Shown here one piece after another: positions 1 to 8,886 of a stretch of 64,000 nucleotides of DNA. Made by a program: the position numbers and the translations under genes. Position 1 is the stretch's first letter; every line of letters starts with the position of its first letter. The notes under the pieces were generated by a model. The model was not told the origin of the DNA. It did not search any database and was given only the letters and a program-made list of their open reading frames with translations. This stretch comes from Arthrobacter psychrolactophilus (lineage in GTDB: Bacteria > Actinomycetota > Actinomycetes > Actinomycetales > Micrococcaceae), in contig NZ_QJVC01000002.1 of assembly GCF_003219795.1 (NCBI RefSeq), positions 62,001-126,000 on the forward strand, in the 5' to 3' direction.

Positions 1-62
1 CCACGCACCTGGACTCGTCCCTTGAGCGGAACACCACCTCGAACTGTCAGAATTCTGCTCAT
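1..62 (-). CDS. murA: UDP-N-acetylglucosamine 1-carboxyvinyltransferase, N-terminal fragment (cut by window edge)
   Basis: Only the first 20 codons are in the window. Read from the ATG at 60-62 they give MSRILTVRGGVPLKGRVQVR, which matches the N-terminus of actinobacterial MurA (first committed step of peptidoglycan precursor synthesis, cytoplasmic). A purine-rich AGGTGA lies just before the ATG. The gene follows leuD on the same strand, separated by a terminator-like hairpin, so it is probably its own transcription unit. The active-site Cys region lies outside the window; identification rests on the N-terminal sequence and on the leuC-leuD-murA order common in Arthrobacter relatives. Confidence 0.75.
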   Translation of the reverse strand, partial: MSRILTVRGGVPLKGRVQVR

Positions 63-188
63 CGTCACCTATACCTCTTTCTTAGACTCCGCAAAGCACG
101 GAAGCCTCAGACAAGCATAGTTTCTTCGCAACGTAAGCCGAAATGACGGCACATGCGGCGAGGCAAACGGGTACCTCTGGGCCAGATA

Positions 189-228
189 CGCAAAAGCCGA
201 CCCATCCCAGAGAAAGGATGAGCCGGCT
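189..228 (-). terminator. Rho-independent terminator after leuCD
   Basis: A 13-bp near-perfect stem (195-207 paired with 216-228) with an 8-nt loop is followed on the minus strand by TTTTGCG. It lies 17 nt beyond the leuD stop codon and before murA, so it should end the leuCD transcript. Confidence 0.7.
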
Positions 229-244
229 CATTGACAGCGTTTAG

Positions 245-844
245 TTAGAACTTCGCTGGCAGTGTGGTGGGCTTGATGGGCGGCCGCTTGGCTTCGAACG
301 CGGTGATGGCAGGTTCATCACGCAATGTCAGACCAATGTCATCAAGGCCTTCGAGCAGGCGCCAGCGTGTGTAGTCATCGATCTGGAACGGAGCCACAAC
401 CGAGCCAGCTGTAACCATCTTGGCCACCAGATCCACCGTGACCTCGGTGCCCGGAGCATTTTCCAGGACCTTCCAGATCAGTTCGATGTCATCCTGAGCG
501 ACCTCTGCAGCGACAAGTCCCTGCTTTCCCGAATTGCCGCGGAAAATATCGGCAAAGCGTGAGGAGAGAACAGCCTTGAATCCGTAGTCCTTGAGCGCCC
601 AGACGGCGTGCTCTCGAGAGGAACCTGTACCGAAGTCAGCACCTGCAACAAGGACGGAGCCCGAAACAAAAGGTTCGCGGTTCAAGATGAATTCCGGATC
701 TTTGCGCCAGCTTGAGAACAGTGCGTCCTCGAATCCTGTACGAGTGATCCGCTTGAGGTAGACGGCCGGGATGATCTGATCGGTGTCAACATTGCTCTGA
801 CGCAGCGGGACACCAATGCCGGTGTGAGTGGAGAACTTTTCCAT
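245..844 (-). CDS. leuD: 3-isopropylmalate dehydratase small subunit
   Basis: LeuD pairs with LeuC to isomerise 2-isopropylmalate to 3-isopropylmalate in leucine synthesis (cytoplasm). The 199-residue length is typical. The swivel-domain signatures are present: the [10 protein letters not shown] stretch near residue 18 and [13 protein letters not shown] near residue 68. The ATG start at 844 comes 12 nt after the leuC stop, so the two subunits are translated from one message. The stop is followed by a hairpin terminator. Nothing appears damaged. Confidence 0.97.
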   Translation of the reverse strand: MEKFSTHTGIGVPLRQSNVDTDQIIPAVYLKRITRTGFEDALFSSWRKDPEFILNREPFVSGSVLVAGADFGTGSSREHAVWALKDYGFKAVLSSRFADIFRGNSGKQGLVAAEVAQDDIELIWKVLENAPGTEVTVDLVAKMVTAGSVVAPFQIDDYTRWRLLEGLDDIGLTLRDEPAITAFEAKRPPIKPTTLPAKF

Positions 845-856
845 GGTGTTAGCTCC

Positions 857-2392
857 TTACGCTACGGTGCTTGTGGATTGGGTCTCGACAGGCTCGACCA
901 CCGGAGAAAGGTCTGAAGGTGAGCTGAGTGTTCCGCGAATAGCGGTAGCAGCTGCCACAACCGGAGAGACGAGGTGGGTGCGGCCACCCTTACCCTGACG
1001 ACCTTCAAAGTTTCGGTTGGAGGTGGAAGCGCAACGCTCCCCCGGCTCCAACTGGTCTGGATTCATGCCCAGGCACATGGAGCATCCGGCGAAACGCCAT
1101 TCTGCACCGAAGTCCAGGAAGACCTTGTCGAGTCCTTCTGCTTCGGCTTCCAAACGAACTCGTGCCGATCCGGGAACTACCAGCATACGAATGTTGGGGT
1201 CTTTTTCGCGACCGCGAACAATGTCCGCCGCAGCGCGCAGGTCTTCGATACGAGAGTTGGTGCACGAGCCCAGGAATACCGTGTCAACACGAATATCCTT
1301 CATGGGCATACCGGCTTTCAGGTCCATGTATGCCAATGCTCGTTCTGCGGCAGCCTTCGCGTTGTCATCGCCAAAGTCTTCCGGGTTGGGCACATTGTCG
1401 CTCAGGGACACACCCTGTCCCGGGTTGGTGCCCCAGGTAACGAAGGGTTCCAAAGTATTGGCGTCAAGGAAGACTTCAGCGTCGAATTCAGCATCGGCTT
1501 CCGTGTTCAGGGACTTCCAGTACCCGACAGCTGCGTCCCAATCCTCACCTTCAGGTGCGTGGGCGCGGCCCTTCAGGTATTCAAAGGTGATCTCGTCGGG
1601 GCCGATCATACCAGCGCGGGCGCCAGCTTCGATGGACATGTTGCAGACTGTCATGCGCGCATCCATGGACAAGGCCCGAATAGCGGAGCCGCGGTATTCA
1701 AGGACGTAACCTTGACCGCCGCCGGTGCCGATCTTAGCGATGACGGCCAAGATAATGTCTTTGGACGTCACGCCGGGGCGCAGGGTGCCTTCCACATTGA
1801 TGGCCATCGTCTTGAATGGCTTCAGCGGCAGGGTCTGGGTTGCCATGACGTGCTCAACCTCAGAGGTACCAATACCGAAAGCCAAAGCGCCTACTGCACC
1901 GTGAGTCGAGGTGTGCGAGTCACCACAGACAACAGTCATACCGGGCTGGGTCAAACCCAACTGCGGGCCAACCACGTGAACAATGCCCTGCTCTGCATCA
2001 CCGAGAGAATGCAGGCGGACGCCAAACTCGGCACAGTTGTTGCGAAGCGTCTGGATCTGAGTGCGACTGGTCAGATCTGCAATCGGCTTATCGATAGCCA
2101 AAGTCGGAGTGTTGTGGTCTTCCGTAGCAATGGTCAGGTCCGGGCGGCGCAGCGGGCGACCAGCTAGGCGTAGACCTTCGAATGCCTGCGGGGAGGTGAC
2201 CTCATGGATCAGGTGAAGGTCGATGTAGAGCAGGTCAGGCTGGGCAGCGTCGCCATCACCCTCGCCCTGCTTGACAACATGGTCACGCCATACTTTTTCG
2301 GCCAGCGTCTTCGCGGTCTTTCGCGGAGTCGAAGTTGAAACTGTCGGCACCTGTGCGCCGTCGTGTGCTTCCGGTGAGGTTTCCTCAGTCAC
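857..2392 (-). CDS. leuC: 3-isopropylmalate dehydratase large subunit
   Basis: LeuC is the [4Fe-4S] aconitase-type catalytic subunit acting with LeuD. Visible signatures are the [12 protein letters not shown] stretch and the cluster cysteines in FLGSCTNSR and GCSMCLGMN. At 511 residues it is longer than usual: the conserved core begins at about residue 27 ([11 protein letters not shown]), and since no Met or Val start lies there, the GTG at 2392 (with upstream GGGAG) seems right, giving a roughly 25-residue N-terminal extension. The last 15 residues ([15 protein letters not shown]) are not part of the enzyme core and are encoded by a REP-like repeat. Divergent from the IclR regulator, with a palindromic site between them. 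Confidence 0.96.
   Translation of the reverse strand: MTEETSPEAHDGAQVPTVSTSTPRKTAKTLAEKVWRDHVVKQGEGDGDAAQPDLLYIDLHLIHEVTSPQAFEGLRLAGRPLRRPDLTIATEDHNTPTLAIDKPIADLTSRTQIQTLRNNCAEFGVRLHSLGDAEQGIVHVVGPQLGLTQPGMTVVCGDSHTSTHGAVGALAFGIGTSEVEHVMATQTLPLKPFKTMAINVEGTLRPGVTSKDIILAVIAKIGTGGGQGYVLEYRGSAIRALSMDARMTVCNMSIEAGARAGMIGPDEITFEYLKGRAHAPEGEDWDAAVGYWKSLNTEADAEFDAEVFLDANTLEPFVTWGTNPGQGVSLSDNVPNPEDFGDDNAKAAAERALAYMDLKAGMPMKDIRVDTVFLGSCTNSRIEDLRAAADIVRGREKDPNIRMLVVPGSARVRLEAEAEGLDKVFLDFGAEWRFAGCSMCLGMNPDQLEPGERCASTSNRNFEGRQGKGGRTHLVSPVVAAATAIRGTLSSPSDLSPVVEPVETQSTSTVA
881..904. repeat. REP-like VVEPVET element inside the leuC 3' end
   Basis: The bases GGTCTCGACAGGCTCGACCA (881-900) match a short repeat I know from many actinobacterial genomes, where it is translated as VVEPVET. 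Here it is read in frame as the tail of LeuC. Only one copy was seen in the window; its repetitive nature is recalled knowledge, not shown by this sequence. Confidence 0.55.
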
Positions 2393-2521
2393 GCCCAGCT
2401 CCCTTCATGTGTTGAGCGTGGATTCCGGGCGTAAATTTAGCGCCAGCACCCTTGCTCGGTGGTTTGTATATCTCTTACTGAACCAGCCCACGCGACCCCT
2501 AGGCCAGCCCGTCGATTTGCA

Positions 2522-2536
2522 TCTCACATGTTGAGA
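2522..2536. promoter_or_regulatory. Probable IclR-type (LtbR/NdgR) operator between leuC and its regulator
   Basis: TCTCACATGTTGAGA is an inverted repeat (TCTCA-N5-TGAGA) 15 nt before the regulator ATG and about 130 nt before leuC. A 15-mer matching 12 of 15 positions (TCCCACATAATGAGA) lies upstream of leuB at 29346-29360. The shared position before two leucine genes supports an operator; the assignment to the adjacent regulator is inference. Confidence 0.6.
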
Positions 2537-2551
2537 CGTCAATATCATTAC

Positions 2552-3268
2552 ATGGACAATTCTAGTGGCGTTGGCGTCATCGATAAAGCGGCTCTTGTGC
2601 TTGATGCATTGGAAGCCGGCCCCACCACCTTGGCGCAGCTTGTCGCAGCGACGGGTTTGGCAAGACCTACCGTGCATCGGTTGGCACTAGCCTTGGTACA
2701 TCATAGGCTCGTCAGCCGAGATATGCAGGGTCGTTTTGTACTCGGCAGCCGCCTCGTTGAGCTGGCCTCTGCCGCGGGTGAGGATCGGCTCATTGCCGCA
2801 GCCGGACCAGTTTTGCTGCAGCTGCGCGACTCCACCGGCGAAAGCGCACAAATCTTCCGCCGCCAAGGTGATTCACGCGTTTGTGTGGCGTCTGCAGAAC
2901 GCCCGATCGGTCTACGCGACACGATCCCGGTTGGTACTCAGCTGACGATGAAGGCTGGCTCCGCGGCACAGGTGCTACTTGCATGGGAGGATCACGAACG
3001 TTTGCTCGAGGGGCTCCATAATGCCCGCTTCACACCCACCGTTTTGGCTGGTGTACGCCGCCGAGGCTGGGGCCAGTCCCTCGGTGAACGTGAACCCGGT
3101 GTTGCTTCTGTTTCAGCGCCCGTGCGTGGTCCGTCCGGACGGGTCATTGCGGCCGTTTCCATTTCCGGTCCGATTGAACGCCTGACGCGCCAGCCCGGAC
3201 GTCTGCACGCTGAAATCGTGTGCAATGCCTCGCGTATCCTGACCGAAGCCCTCCGAAAGAACGGCTAG
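2552..3268 (+). CDS. IclR-family regulator of leucine/branched-chain synthesis (LtbR/NdgR type)
   Basis: Start chosen at the ATG 2552 (MDNSSGVGVIDKAAL), giving 238 residues; the longer reading frame upstream runs through the divergent promoter region. Residues about 10-65 form the IclR winged helix (TLAQLVAATGLARPTVHRL), and the remainder is the GAF-like effector domain with a GSAAQVLLAW stretch typical of the family. Divergent placement next to leuCD is the classical LtbR (Corynebacterium) / NdgR (Streptomyces) arrangement, where the protein represses or activates leuCD according to leucine supply. The operator-like palindrome 15 nt upstream suggests autoregulation. Role is inferred from family and context. 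Confidence 0.88.
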   Translation: MDNSSGVGVIDKAALVLDALEAGPTTLAQLVAATGLARPTVHRLALALVHHRLVSRDMQGRFVLGSRLVELASAAGEDRLIAAAGPVLLQLRDSTGESAQIFRRQGDSRVCVASAERPIGLRDTIPVGTQLTMKAGSAAQVLLAWEDHERLLEGLHNARFTPTVLAGVRRRGWGQSLGEREPGVASVSAPVRGPSGRVIAAVSISGPIERLTRQPGRLHAEIVCNASRILTEALRKNG

Positions 3269-3318
3269 CTCCCGCAATGTCTGGCGGCGCGGCCCCGAGT
3301 TCCGCTAGTGTTTTGCGC

Positions 3319-3852
3319 ATGACTAAATACGCTGTGTTCCTTCGTGGAATCAACGTCGGTGGGATCAATCTCAAGATGGCCGACCTTCGTACAGCACTCG
3401 CAACACTCCCGCTAGGCCATGTAAAAACGTTACTGGCATCCGGCAATGTAGTGTGCACAGCAAAGGCCTCCCCCGTGGAATTGAAATCCATGGTGGAGGC
3501 CTTATTGCGTGCAACCTTTGGCTACGAAGCATGGGTCATTATTCTTGACCAGGATCAGCTCGAAAATATAATCAGGACCTGCCCTTGGGCTGCGGATGAC
3601 GCCACAACCCACAGCTACATCACCCTCTCGTCCGACCCAGCAGTTTTGGATGAGTTGGCACAACATGGTGGCGAAATTGACGGCGTCGAAATTTCGCGAC
3701 TCAGCCCCGAGGCCCTGGCTTGGCCAGCCCCCGCAGGTGGCACCTTAGACAGTCCGTTCAGCAAACTTTCGGCCCGGCCGCGCTACAAAAGTACGACGAC
3801 AACCCGCAACCTGCGGACTCTCGTCAAATGTCGAGATGCACTGGCCGAGTAG
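3319..3852 (+). CDS. DUF1697 family protein
   Basis: The ATG at 3319 begins MTKYAVFLRGINVGG, the characteristic N-terminus of DUF1697 proteins (about 175-180 residues; here 177). The family is widespread in actinobacteria; its biochemical role is unknown to me, although the fold is compact and cytoplasmic. A GTG start at 3220 would overlap the IclR gene and add a non-conserved 33-residue leader, so it was rejected. It follows the regulator by 50 nt on the same strand and could be co-transcribed. No obvious link to leucine metabolism. Confidence 0.85.
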   Translation: MTKYAVFLRGINVGGINLKMADLRTALATLPLGHVKTLLASGNVVCTAKASPVELKSMVEALLRATFGYEAWVIILDQDQLENIIRTCPWAADDATTHSYITLSSDPAVLDELAQHGGEIDGVEISRLSPEALAWPAPAGGTLDSPFSKLSARPRYKSTTTTRNLRTLVKCRDALAE

Positions 3853-3906
3853 ATAGGCATCAACATCATGAGCCAGCGGAATCGGCGGGCTCAAGCAATG
3901 ACAGTT

Positions 3907-5520
3907 TCAGCCAGCTGAGGCGACCTCAAGGGCCTGTTGAAACGCCCGATACTGCATAATCTCCGCCTCTACAGGTGTGACCACGAGGTCTTCTGAAACC
4001 ACTGAGATATTCTCCTTCAAGCGACGGCGAGCTTGAGCCGCACGACCGCTGGCACCTGCCATGGCCAGGAATTTACTCGTCAAGGCAAGAAAGATGCCAA
4101 GGACCACACCGGCAATAACCATGAGAGTCGGCACCGGCCAATCTTCAACCTTGGGAACCTCAGGAACGGGCATCTGGAAGTATCTCAGTGCCGCCAACAC
4201 ACCCAGCCAGAGCAGGCCGCCTACGGCTACCAATAAGGCGAGCCACTGGATCACAGCGAAGAGTGGCCACCACCACGCACGAGTATTGGCCTTGAGATCT
4301 GTTCCGGCCACGGCTTGGTCAAGGGCGTCAGGTAGCTCAGTCCTATTACTGCGAGCAGCAGACCTGATGGACGCTCGCCATGGTCCAGAGGATCCTGCGC
4401 TGGCGGCGTCAGCAAAATCGCGAACCGAAGAATCAATTTGTGCAAGCTCCGCGGCCCCTGCTGGCGGCATGGACGTCCGATTCACCTCAGCGGTTCCGTC
4501 GCGCCGCAGACTCAATCGTCGGAGCGGATCCTTGCGGAAACGCGACATCCAACGCGTCACAGGCCAGCCCGTCTGCTTCGTAGCCTCAAGTTTGTATGAC
4601 GTTCGGACGGCAGATACTACTGTTTCCACATGCACGGCACCCGCCAACATCGACGCCAGCGCCTTGCGGTCCTGTTGATGCACTCCAGCCGCGTTGCCGC
4701 CTCCAGAGACCTCAACGAGGCGCTGAGCCGCCACACCAACGTCCGCAGCAAGGCGAGCCGACTTCGCCGCCTTGGCTTTCACAACCGCAGATATCTTCCG
4801 GCGCAATTCCGGGATACCTTGCCCTGTCACAGCCGAAACACCGGTAACGGCAACTGAGCCTAGCCCGTCGCGATCCAGCAGTGCCGATAGCGACTCAAGC
4901 ACAGGTTTTACTTCGGCGGAGGCCAGCTTATCCACCTGGTTTAGTACCACTAAAGTGACAGCCGCATGCGTGGAAAAGGGTTTGATAAATTCATTGTGAA
5001 TAGCTGCATCCGCGTACTTTTGTGGATCCACCACCCACACTAAAACATCCACCTGTCCCGCCAAGCGTTCCACCGTGCGACGGTTACTCAGCTGGATGGA
5101 ATCAAAGTCGGGCAAATCCAACAAAATCAGGCCGTCACCCTCAATCATTTCTGGCACAGTTGTGCCATCTCGGCGATCGACAACCTCGAGCCAATCCAAC
5201 AGCGGGGCACTACCTTCGGATCCCCAGACCATTGCGAGCGGTTCACTTGTGGTGGGACGACGCACTGCAACACGAGCGGTATTCGTGCCAGAAATTGCAT
5301 TGAAAAGTGATGATTTTCCGCTGCCTGTTGCTCCGAAGAATCCCACTACGGTGTGATCGGCGCTAAGCGAACGGCGGGAGGTAGCTCGTTCTAGAACACC
5401 GTAGACCTCCTCCAGAGCAGTCTCATCCAAGCGTCCCGCCCCTAGTTCTCGAGCTTCATCAAGTGCGGCAAGTTGTCGTTCCAGAGTTGATTCAGCACGA
5501 GTCTGACGGTACCGATTCAT
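3907..5520 (-). CDS. Membrane-associated dynamin-like/Era-like GTPase (downstream member of a pair)
   Basis: 537 residues. The P-loop GATGSGKS is at 63-70, a G3-like DLPD at 135-138 and G4 NQVDK at 194-198, so this member has a full GTP-binding set. Two hydrophobic segments, about 410-440 and 455-480, precede a short basic C-terminal helix. Layout (N-terminal GTPase, helical middle, C-terminal membrane hairpin) resembles bacterial dynamin-like proteins. Its ATG overlaps the stop of the preceding GTPase (ATGA), so the two are translationally coupled and probably form a heteromeric complex. Databases often give such proteins vague labels such as ABC transporter; nothing here supports transport. 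Function inferred only. Confidence 0.72.
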   Translation of the reverse strand: MNRYRQTRAESTLERQLAALDEARELGAGRLDETALEEVYGVLERATSRRSLSADHTVVGFFGATGSGKSSLFNAISGTNTARVAVRRPTTSEPLAMVWGSEGSAPLLDWLEVVDRRDGTTVPEMIEGDGLILLDLPDFDSIQLSNRRTVERLAGQVDVLVWVVDPQKYADAAIHNEFIKPFSTHAAVTLVVLNQVDKLASAEVKPVLESLSALLDRDGLGSVAVTGVSAVTGQGIPELRRKISAVVKAKAAKSARLAADVGVAAQRLVEVSGGGNAAGVHQQDRKALASMLAGAVHVETVVSAVRTSYKLEATKQTGWPVTRWMSRFRKDPLRRLSLRRDGTAEVNRTSMPPAGAAELAQIDSSVRDFADAASAGSSGPWRASIRSAARSNRTELPDALDQAVAGTDLKANTRAWWWPLFAVIQWLALLVAVGGLLWLGVLAALRYFQMPVPEVPKVEDWPVPTLMVIAGVVLGIFLALTSKFLAMAGASGRAAQARRRLKENISVVSEDLVVTPVEAEIMQYRAFQQALEVASAG

Positions 5521-7328
5521 GCGTTTGCCTCTTTCCCACCAAGATCCGCCAACTGGCCGGCGAGAGCATCGAAACGCTGCACGAGTGTCCCGCCATCCAC
5601 AGTGCCCAAGCGATCTAAGAATCGCCGTTGTTGCCGTTCAAGAAGCGTGGCACAGCGCGCGTCCAGCGCCATTTTTGCCTCGCGAGCCAAGCGTCGAACG
5701 GCATCTTCTCCGAAGACCGCTTCCAATAGTTTTTGACCTACAACGGCGGTGCCACCGGCAATGCCAACCTCCGCTCCCGTCAGCCCACCCGTGAATGAAA
5801 AGACCACGATCATGAGAATCACGCCAAGACCGTTAACCCCGAAGGAAAGCCATCTGGCCTGAGAGCGTTTAGCCGCGCCCTCAGCGCGAATTAAAGCCAT
5901 GACCTCTCCTTGCCATGCACGAATTTCGGCCGCCACTGCCGCTGGGAAATCCTCACTCACACCAGATAGATCATCATTACCCAAGAGCTGGCGTCCTGCG
6001 GGATCCGAGCGCCAGCGCTGATCGGCATCCTCACACGCGCGGCCACCCTGATCAACGATGACTGCTTGCAATCCGGTTTCAATAGCCGCTTCAACCTTTA
6101 CAGCGGGGGCAGGTTGACCCTTGAAAAAGGCGCCAATCCTGTCTCGAACCCTGCCGATACCGTTCTCTAGGGCGCGGAAGAACTCTCCTGTACCAACAAA
6201 ATCCTGCCAGCGAGCCAACACCTCACCTCGCAATAGGGTGCCATCACTTGTGGCTTGAGTGATGCGTGACGCAGCGTCTTCGAATGCTGTGTGGACATCG
6301 TCGATGAGCTGTTCGCCTGCATTGTGCTGAGCTTGGATAGCTTGCGCCAGATTCTCCATCTTGCCCGACAGTGAGCGGACGGTGCCATTGAGTGTGCGGC
6401 GAACAATGTCGGCTCGGCCAGCCGCATCTTCGCTAATGTCGGTGAGCCAGCTGTTAATGGGGGCCACAGTGGACTTGGGTAGCATTCCAAGCTCATCGAG
6501 CGGAGTCTCGGGGATAACGAAAAGCTTCGCCTGCGACAGACCCTCGCGGCTAAGCATCTCCTGCAGATCCACAGCTATTTCCTCGTCGGCGCCCGGTGGG
6601 ACTCGATCAAGGATGACTGCAACGGTAATATCACGGGATGCGGCATCGAGAAGGAGCTTCCACGGCACGGCATCGGCATAGCGGTTAGCCGTAGTGACGA
6701 AGAGCCACAGATCAGCGGCAGCCAGCAGTTGCCCGGCCAGCTGACGATTATCGTCAGAGATGGAATCAACGTCCGGGGCGTCCAGAATCGCAATGCCGGA
6801 AGGCACGGCCGGATCCGCCACAAGGACCAGAGATGTCATGGCGCCGGCATCTGGAGCAGCCCCGGCGCGTGAAGCAGGAGTATTTCCCTTGACGAGCTCA
6901 CCCTGAACTCGATGCAGTGTGGGCAGGACCCGACTCGAGGCGAACCATGGAGCGTCAGAAGGGTGATGCAACAGAATAGGTTGGCGTGTGGTGGGACGGA
7001 TGGCACCGCTGCGGGTCACAGGATGACCTACCAAGGCGTTGACAAGCGTGGACTTACCCGCGCCCGTCGAGCCGCCAACCACGGCCAAGAGCGGCGCTTC
7101 TAGACTGCGCCACCTCGGCAGGATGTAATCATCCAACTGGCCAAGGGAAGAAGCAGCCGCGGAACGAGCTTCTTTCACACCGGGCAGCTCCAGAGGAAGA
7201 TCTACGGCGGCTAGTTCCATGCGCACAGTTTCCAGCAGCCCAACGGCTGCCTCTTGCGCCAAGGCCGCGTCATTCTTTTCGCCAGGTAGGCCACTGTCGC
7301 TTGAAGGACTCGAGTCAGAGGGGTTCAC
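5517..7328 (-). CDS. Membrane-associated dynamin-like GTPase (upstream member of the pair)
   Basis: 603 residues from a GTG at 7328. The P-loop GGSTGAGKST lies at 85-94 and DAPDVDS (G3-like) at 183-189. Where G4 (NKxD) is expected, the sequence reads VILDRVP (about 238-243), so guanine specificity may be altered. A hydrophobic stretch at about 490-540 probably inserts in the membrane, followed by a coiled, charged tail. Overlaps the next GTPase by 4 nt. Pairs of unequal GTPases are known among bacterial dynamins (for example DynA/DynB of Streptomyces), where they act in membrane remodelling or septation; that analogy is inference. Confidence 0.72.
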   Translation of the reverse strand: MNPSDSSPSSDSGLPGEKNDAALAQEAAVGLLETVRMELAAVDLPLELPGVKEARSAAASSLGQLDDYILPRWRSLEAPLLAVVGGSTGAGKSTLVNALVGHPVTRSGAIRPTTRQPILLHHPSDAPWFASSRVLPTLHRVQGELVKGNTPASRAGAAPDAGAMTSLVLVADPAVPSGIAILDAPDVDSISDDNRQLAGQLLAAADLWLFVTTANRYADAVPWKLLLDAASRDITVAVILDRVPPGADEEIAVDLQEMLSREGLSQAKLFVIPETPLDELGMLPKSTVAPINSWLTDISEDAAGRADIVRRTLNGTVRSLSGKMENLAQAIQAQHNAGEQLIDDVHTAFEDAASRITQATSDGTLLRGEVLARWQDFVGTGEFFRALENGIGRVRDRIGAFFKGQPAPAVKVEAAIETGLQAVIVDQGGRACEDADQRWRSDPAGRQLLGNDDLSGVSEDFPAAVAAEIRAWQGEVMALIRAEGAAKRSQARWLSFGVNGLGVILMIVVFSFTGGLTGAEVGIAGGTAVVGQKLLEAVFGEDAVRRLAREAKMALDARCATLLERQQRRFLDRLGTVDGGTLVQRFDALAGQLADLGGKEANA

Positions 7329-7404
7329 AGCTTCATCATGCCAGTTCAGAGCAACAATTCAGACTATTGCGCTGAATAAACTGTGAGCTGAAAACTCTAT
7401 GGCA

Positions 7405-7441
7405 GAGCAAAAAGACCGGAAACCTTAAAGTTTCCGGTCTT
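7405..7441 (-). terminator. Terminator that once belonged to tRNA-Glu, now beyond the IS
   Basis: Perfect 12-bp stem (7412-7423 with 7430-7441), 6-nt loop, followed on the minus strand by TTTTTGC. It sits immediately past the left copy of the 16-bp repeat that contains the tRNA-Glu 3' end, so before the insertion it lay about 24 nt downstream of the tRNA. Confidence 0.75.
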
Positions 7442-7442
7442 G

Positions 7443-7458
7443 CTTGTGACCCCAGCGG
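7443..7458. repeat. Left 16-bp direct repeat flanking the IS (copy of tRNA-Glu 3' end)
   Basis: CTTGTGACCCCAGCGG, identical to 8871-8886. The repeat includes the last 12 bases of the tRNA-Glu gene and is best read as a target-site duplication. Confidence 0.8.
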
Positions 7459-8870
7459 TGTTTGAGATCGGGACATCGTTCATAGCTGTCGCGGGACATG
7501 ATGCACACTGACAGTTCATCGGTGTAGCGAGACATGATGCTTATCTTGATAGCCGGTCCCTGTCGCGGGACATCGTTGCGAAGATTCCCAGCTGGCATCT
7601 CTCGCGACATCGTTCATACAGGATCACGATGGGTTATGGAAAAGAACAAGCTCATTATTCAGTCCATCATCCAAGGCAAGCTCACTCCAGCCCAGGCCGC
7701 CGAGCACTTCGGTGTGAGTCGGCGTTGGGTGTATGAATTGATGCGCAGGCACAGGGCCTCGGGCGAGGACGGGGTACTTCCATTGTCCAGGCGCCCTCAT
7801 TCCAGTCCACAACAGACCGCGGAAACCGTGCGTTCACGGATCTTGTCGCTGCGTCCTGAACTCACGGATAAGGGCCTTGACGCCGGGGCGGAGACCAGTG
7901 CCTGGCACCTGTCAGTTGAGGGCCTTGCTGTTCCTGCTGCCTCAACCATCCATCGCATCCTGCGTTCTGCAGGGCTGGTCACCGATCAGCCCCACAAACG
8001 CCCACGGTCCTCATGGCACCGCTTCGAAGCAACACAACCCAACGAGATGTGGCAGTCAGATTTCACTCACTGGACCCTGGCAAGTGGGGCCGATGTGGAG
8101 ATCTTGAACTTCCTTGACGACCACTCCCGATACCTGATCTCCTGCACTGCCCACCAGAGGGTCACCGGCCCTCTGGTGCTCGAGTGCTTCCTGCAGGCCG
8201 CAGAGCGGTATGGATTCCCAGCCTCGACGTTGACCGATAACGGCATGGTTTTCACGACCCGTCTATCTGGCGGCAAGGGTGGACTGAATGCCTTTGAAAA
8301 GACCCTGCGTGATCTAGGGATCCAGCAAAAGAATGGCTCACCAAGCCACCCGCAAACACAAGGAAAGATCGAACGGTTTCATCAGACACTCAAGCACTGG
8401 CTCACCATTCAAGACCCGGCAAAAACCCTCGTAAAGCTCAACAAGGACCTGATCCGTTTCGCTCAGGTCTACAACACCGAACGCCCCCACAGGGCCTTGA
8501 ACAGGCGCACCCCCGCCCAAGCCTACGAAGCAGTCCCGAAGGCCACCCCCACCAACTCAGAGGCCGGCACACACCACCGGGTACGCACCGACAAGATCGA
8601 CGCAGGAGGAAAAGTATCCCTACGCTACCAAGGAAAACTTCTGCACCTAGGCGTCGGACGCCAACACATGTACGAAGACATCACGGTCCTGGTAGCCGAC
8701 ACCGCCGCCACCGTCATCCTGACAAGCACCGGAGAAATTCTCGGTGAATACAACCTCGACGCTACAAAGAACTACCAAGCCAAAAAGAAAAAGTCCCCAG
8801 CAAAAGCTGAAGACTCTTCTTAACGAACGATGTCGCGAGACATAGATGAACTATGTCCCGCGACATCACA
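7459..8870 (+). mobile_element. IS481-family insertion sequence, complete
   Basis: 1,412 bp between 16-bp direct repeats. The two ends form an imperfect inverted repeat of about 41 bp starting TGT (7459 onward against 8870 backward); blocks CGGGACAT, GTTCAT and TGTC-N-CG-N-GACAT align. The left end carries about five copies of a CGCGGGACAT-like motif, the right end two, presumably transposase binding sites. The single transposase gene is intact, so the element may be active. Confidence 0.85.
7636..8823 (+). CDS. IS481-family transposase
   Basis: 395 residues from the ATG at 7636 (MEKNKLIIQS); an open frame extends upstream into the terminal repeat but lacks a plausible start signal. An N-terminal helix-turn-helix (about 17-40, LTPAQAAEHFGVSRRWVYEL) is followed by the rve integrase core with catalytic triad candidates D142 (WQSDFTHW), D201 (LTDNG) and E246 (QGKIERFHQ). 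The C-terminal 80 residues are basic, ending in a lysine-rich tail. It is intact, with no frameshift or stop. Transcribed opposite to the neighbouring tRNA-Glu, whose read-through now enters the IS in antisense. Confidence 0.95.
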   Translation: MEKNKLIIQSIIQGKLTPAQAAEHFGVSRRWVYELMRRHRASGEDGVLPLSRRPHSSPQQTAETVRSRILSLRPELTDKGLDAGAETSAWHLSVEGLAVPAASTIHRILRSAGLVTDQPHKRPRSSWHRFEATQPNEMWQSDFTHWTLASGADVEILNFLDDHSRYLISCTAHQRVTGPLVLECFLQAAERYGFPASTLTDNGMVFTTRLSGGKGGLNAFEKTLRDLGIQQKNGSPSHPQTQGKIERFHQTLKHWLTIQDPAKTLVKLNKDLIRFAQVYNTERPHRALNRRTPAQAYEAVPKATPTNSEAGTHHRVRTDKIDAGGKVSLRYQGKLLHLGVGRQHMYEDITVLVADTAATVILTSTGEILGEYNLDATKNYQAKKKKSPAKAEDSS

Positions 8871-8886
8871 CTTGTGACCCCAGCGG
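8871..8886. repeat. Right 16-bp direct repeat flanking the IS
   Basis: CTTGTGACCCCAGCGG, identical to 7443-7458. Positions 8875-8886 are the 3' end of the intact tRNA-Glu. Confidence 0.8.

Noticed and set aside
974-2167. Long plus-strand open frame opposite leuC
   Set aside because: Antisense shadow of a clearly conserved gene; composition is not protein-like and no ribosome-binding site.
7443-8886. Reading the 16-bp repeats as attL/attR of an integrative element
   Set aside because: The tRNA-end location fits, but the only gene inside is a DDE transposase with matching terminal inverted repeats, so a target-site duplication is simpler.
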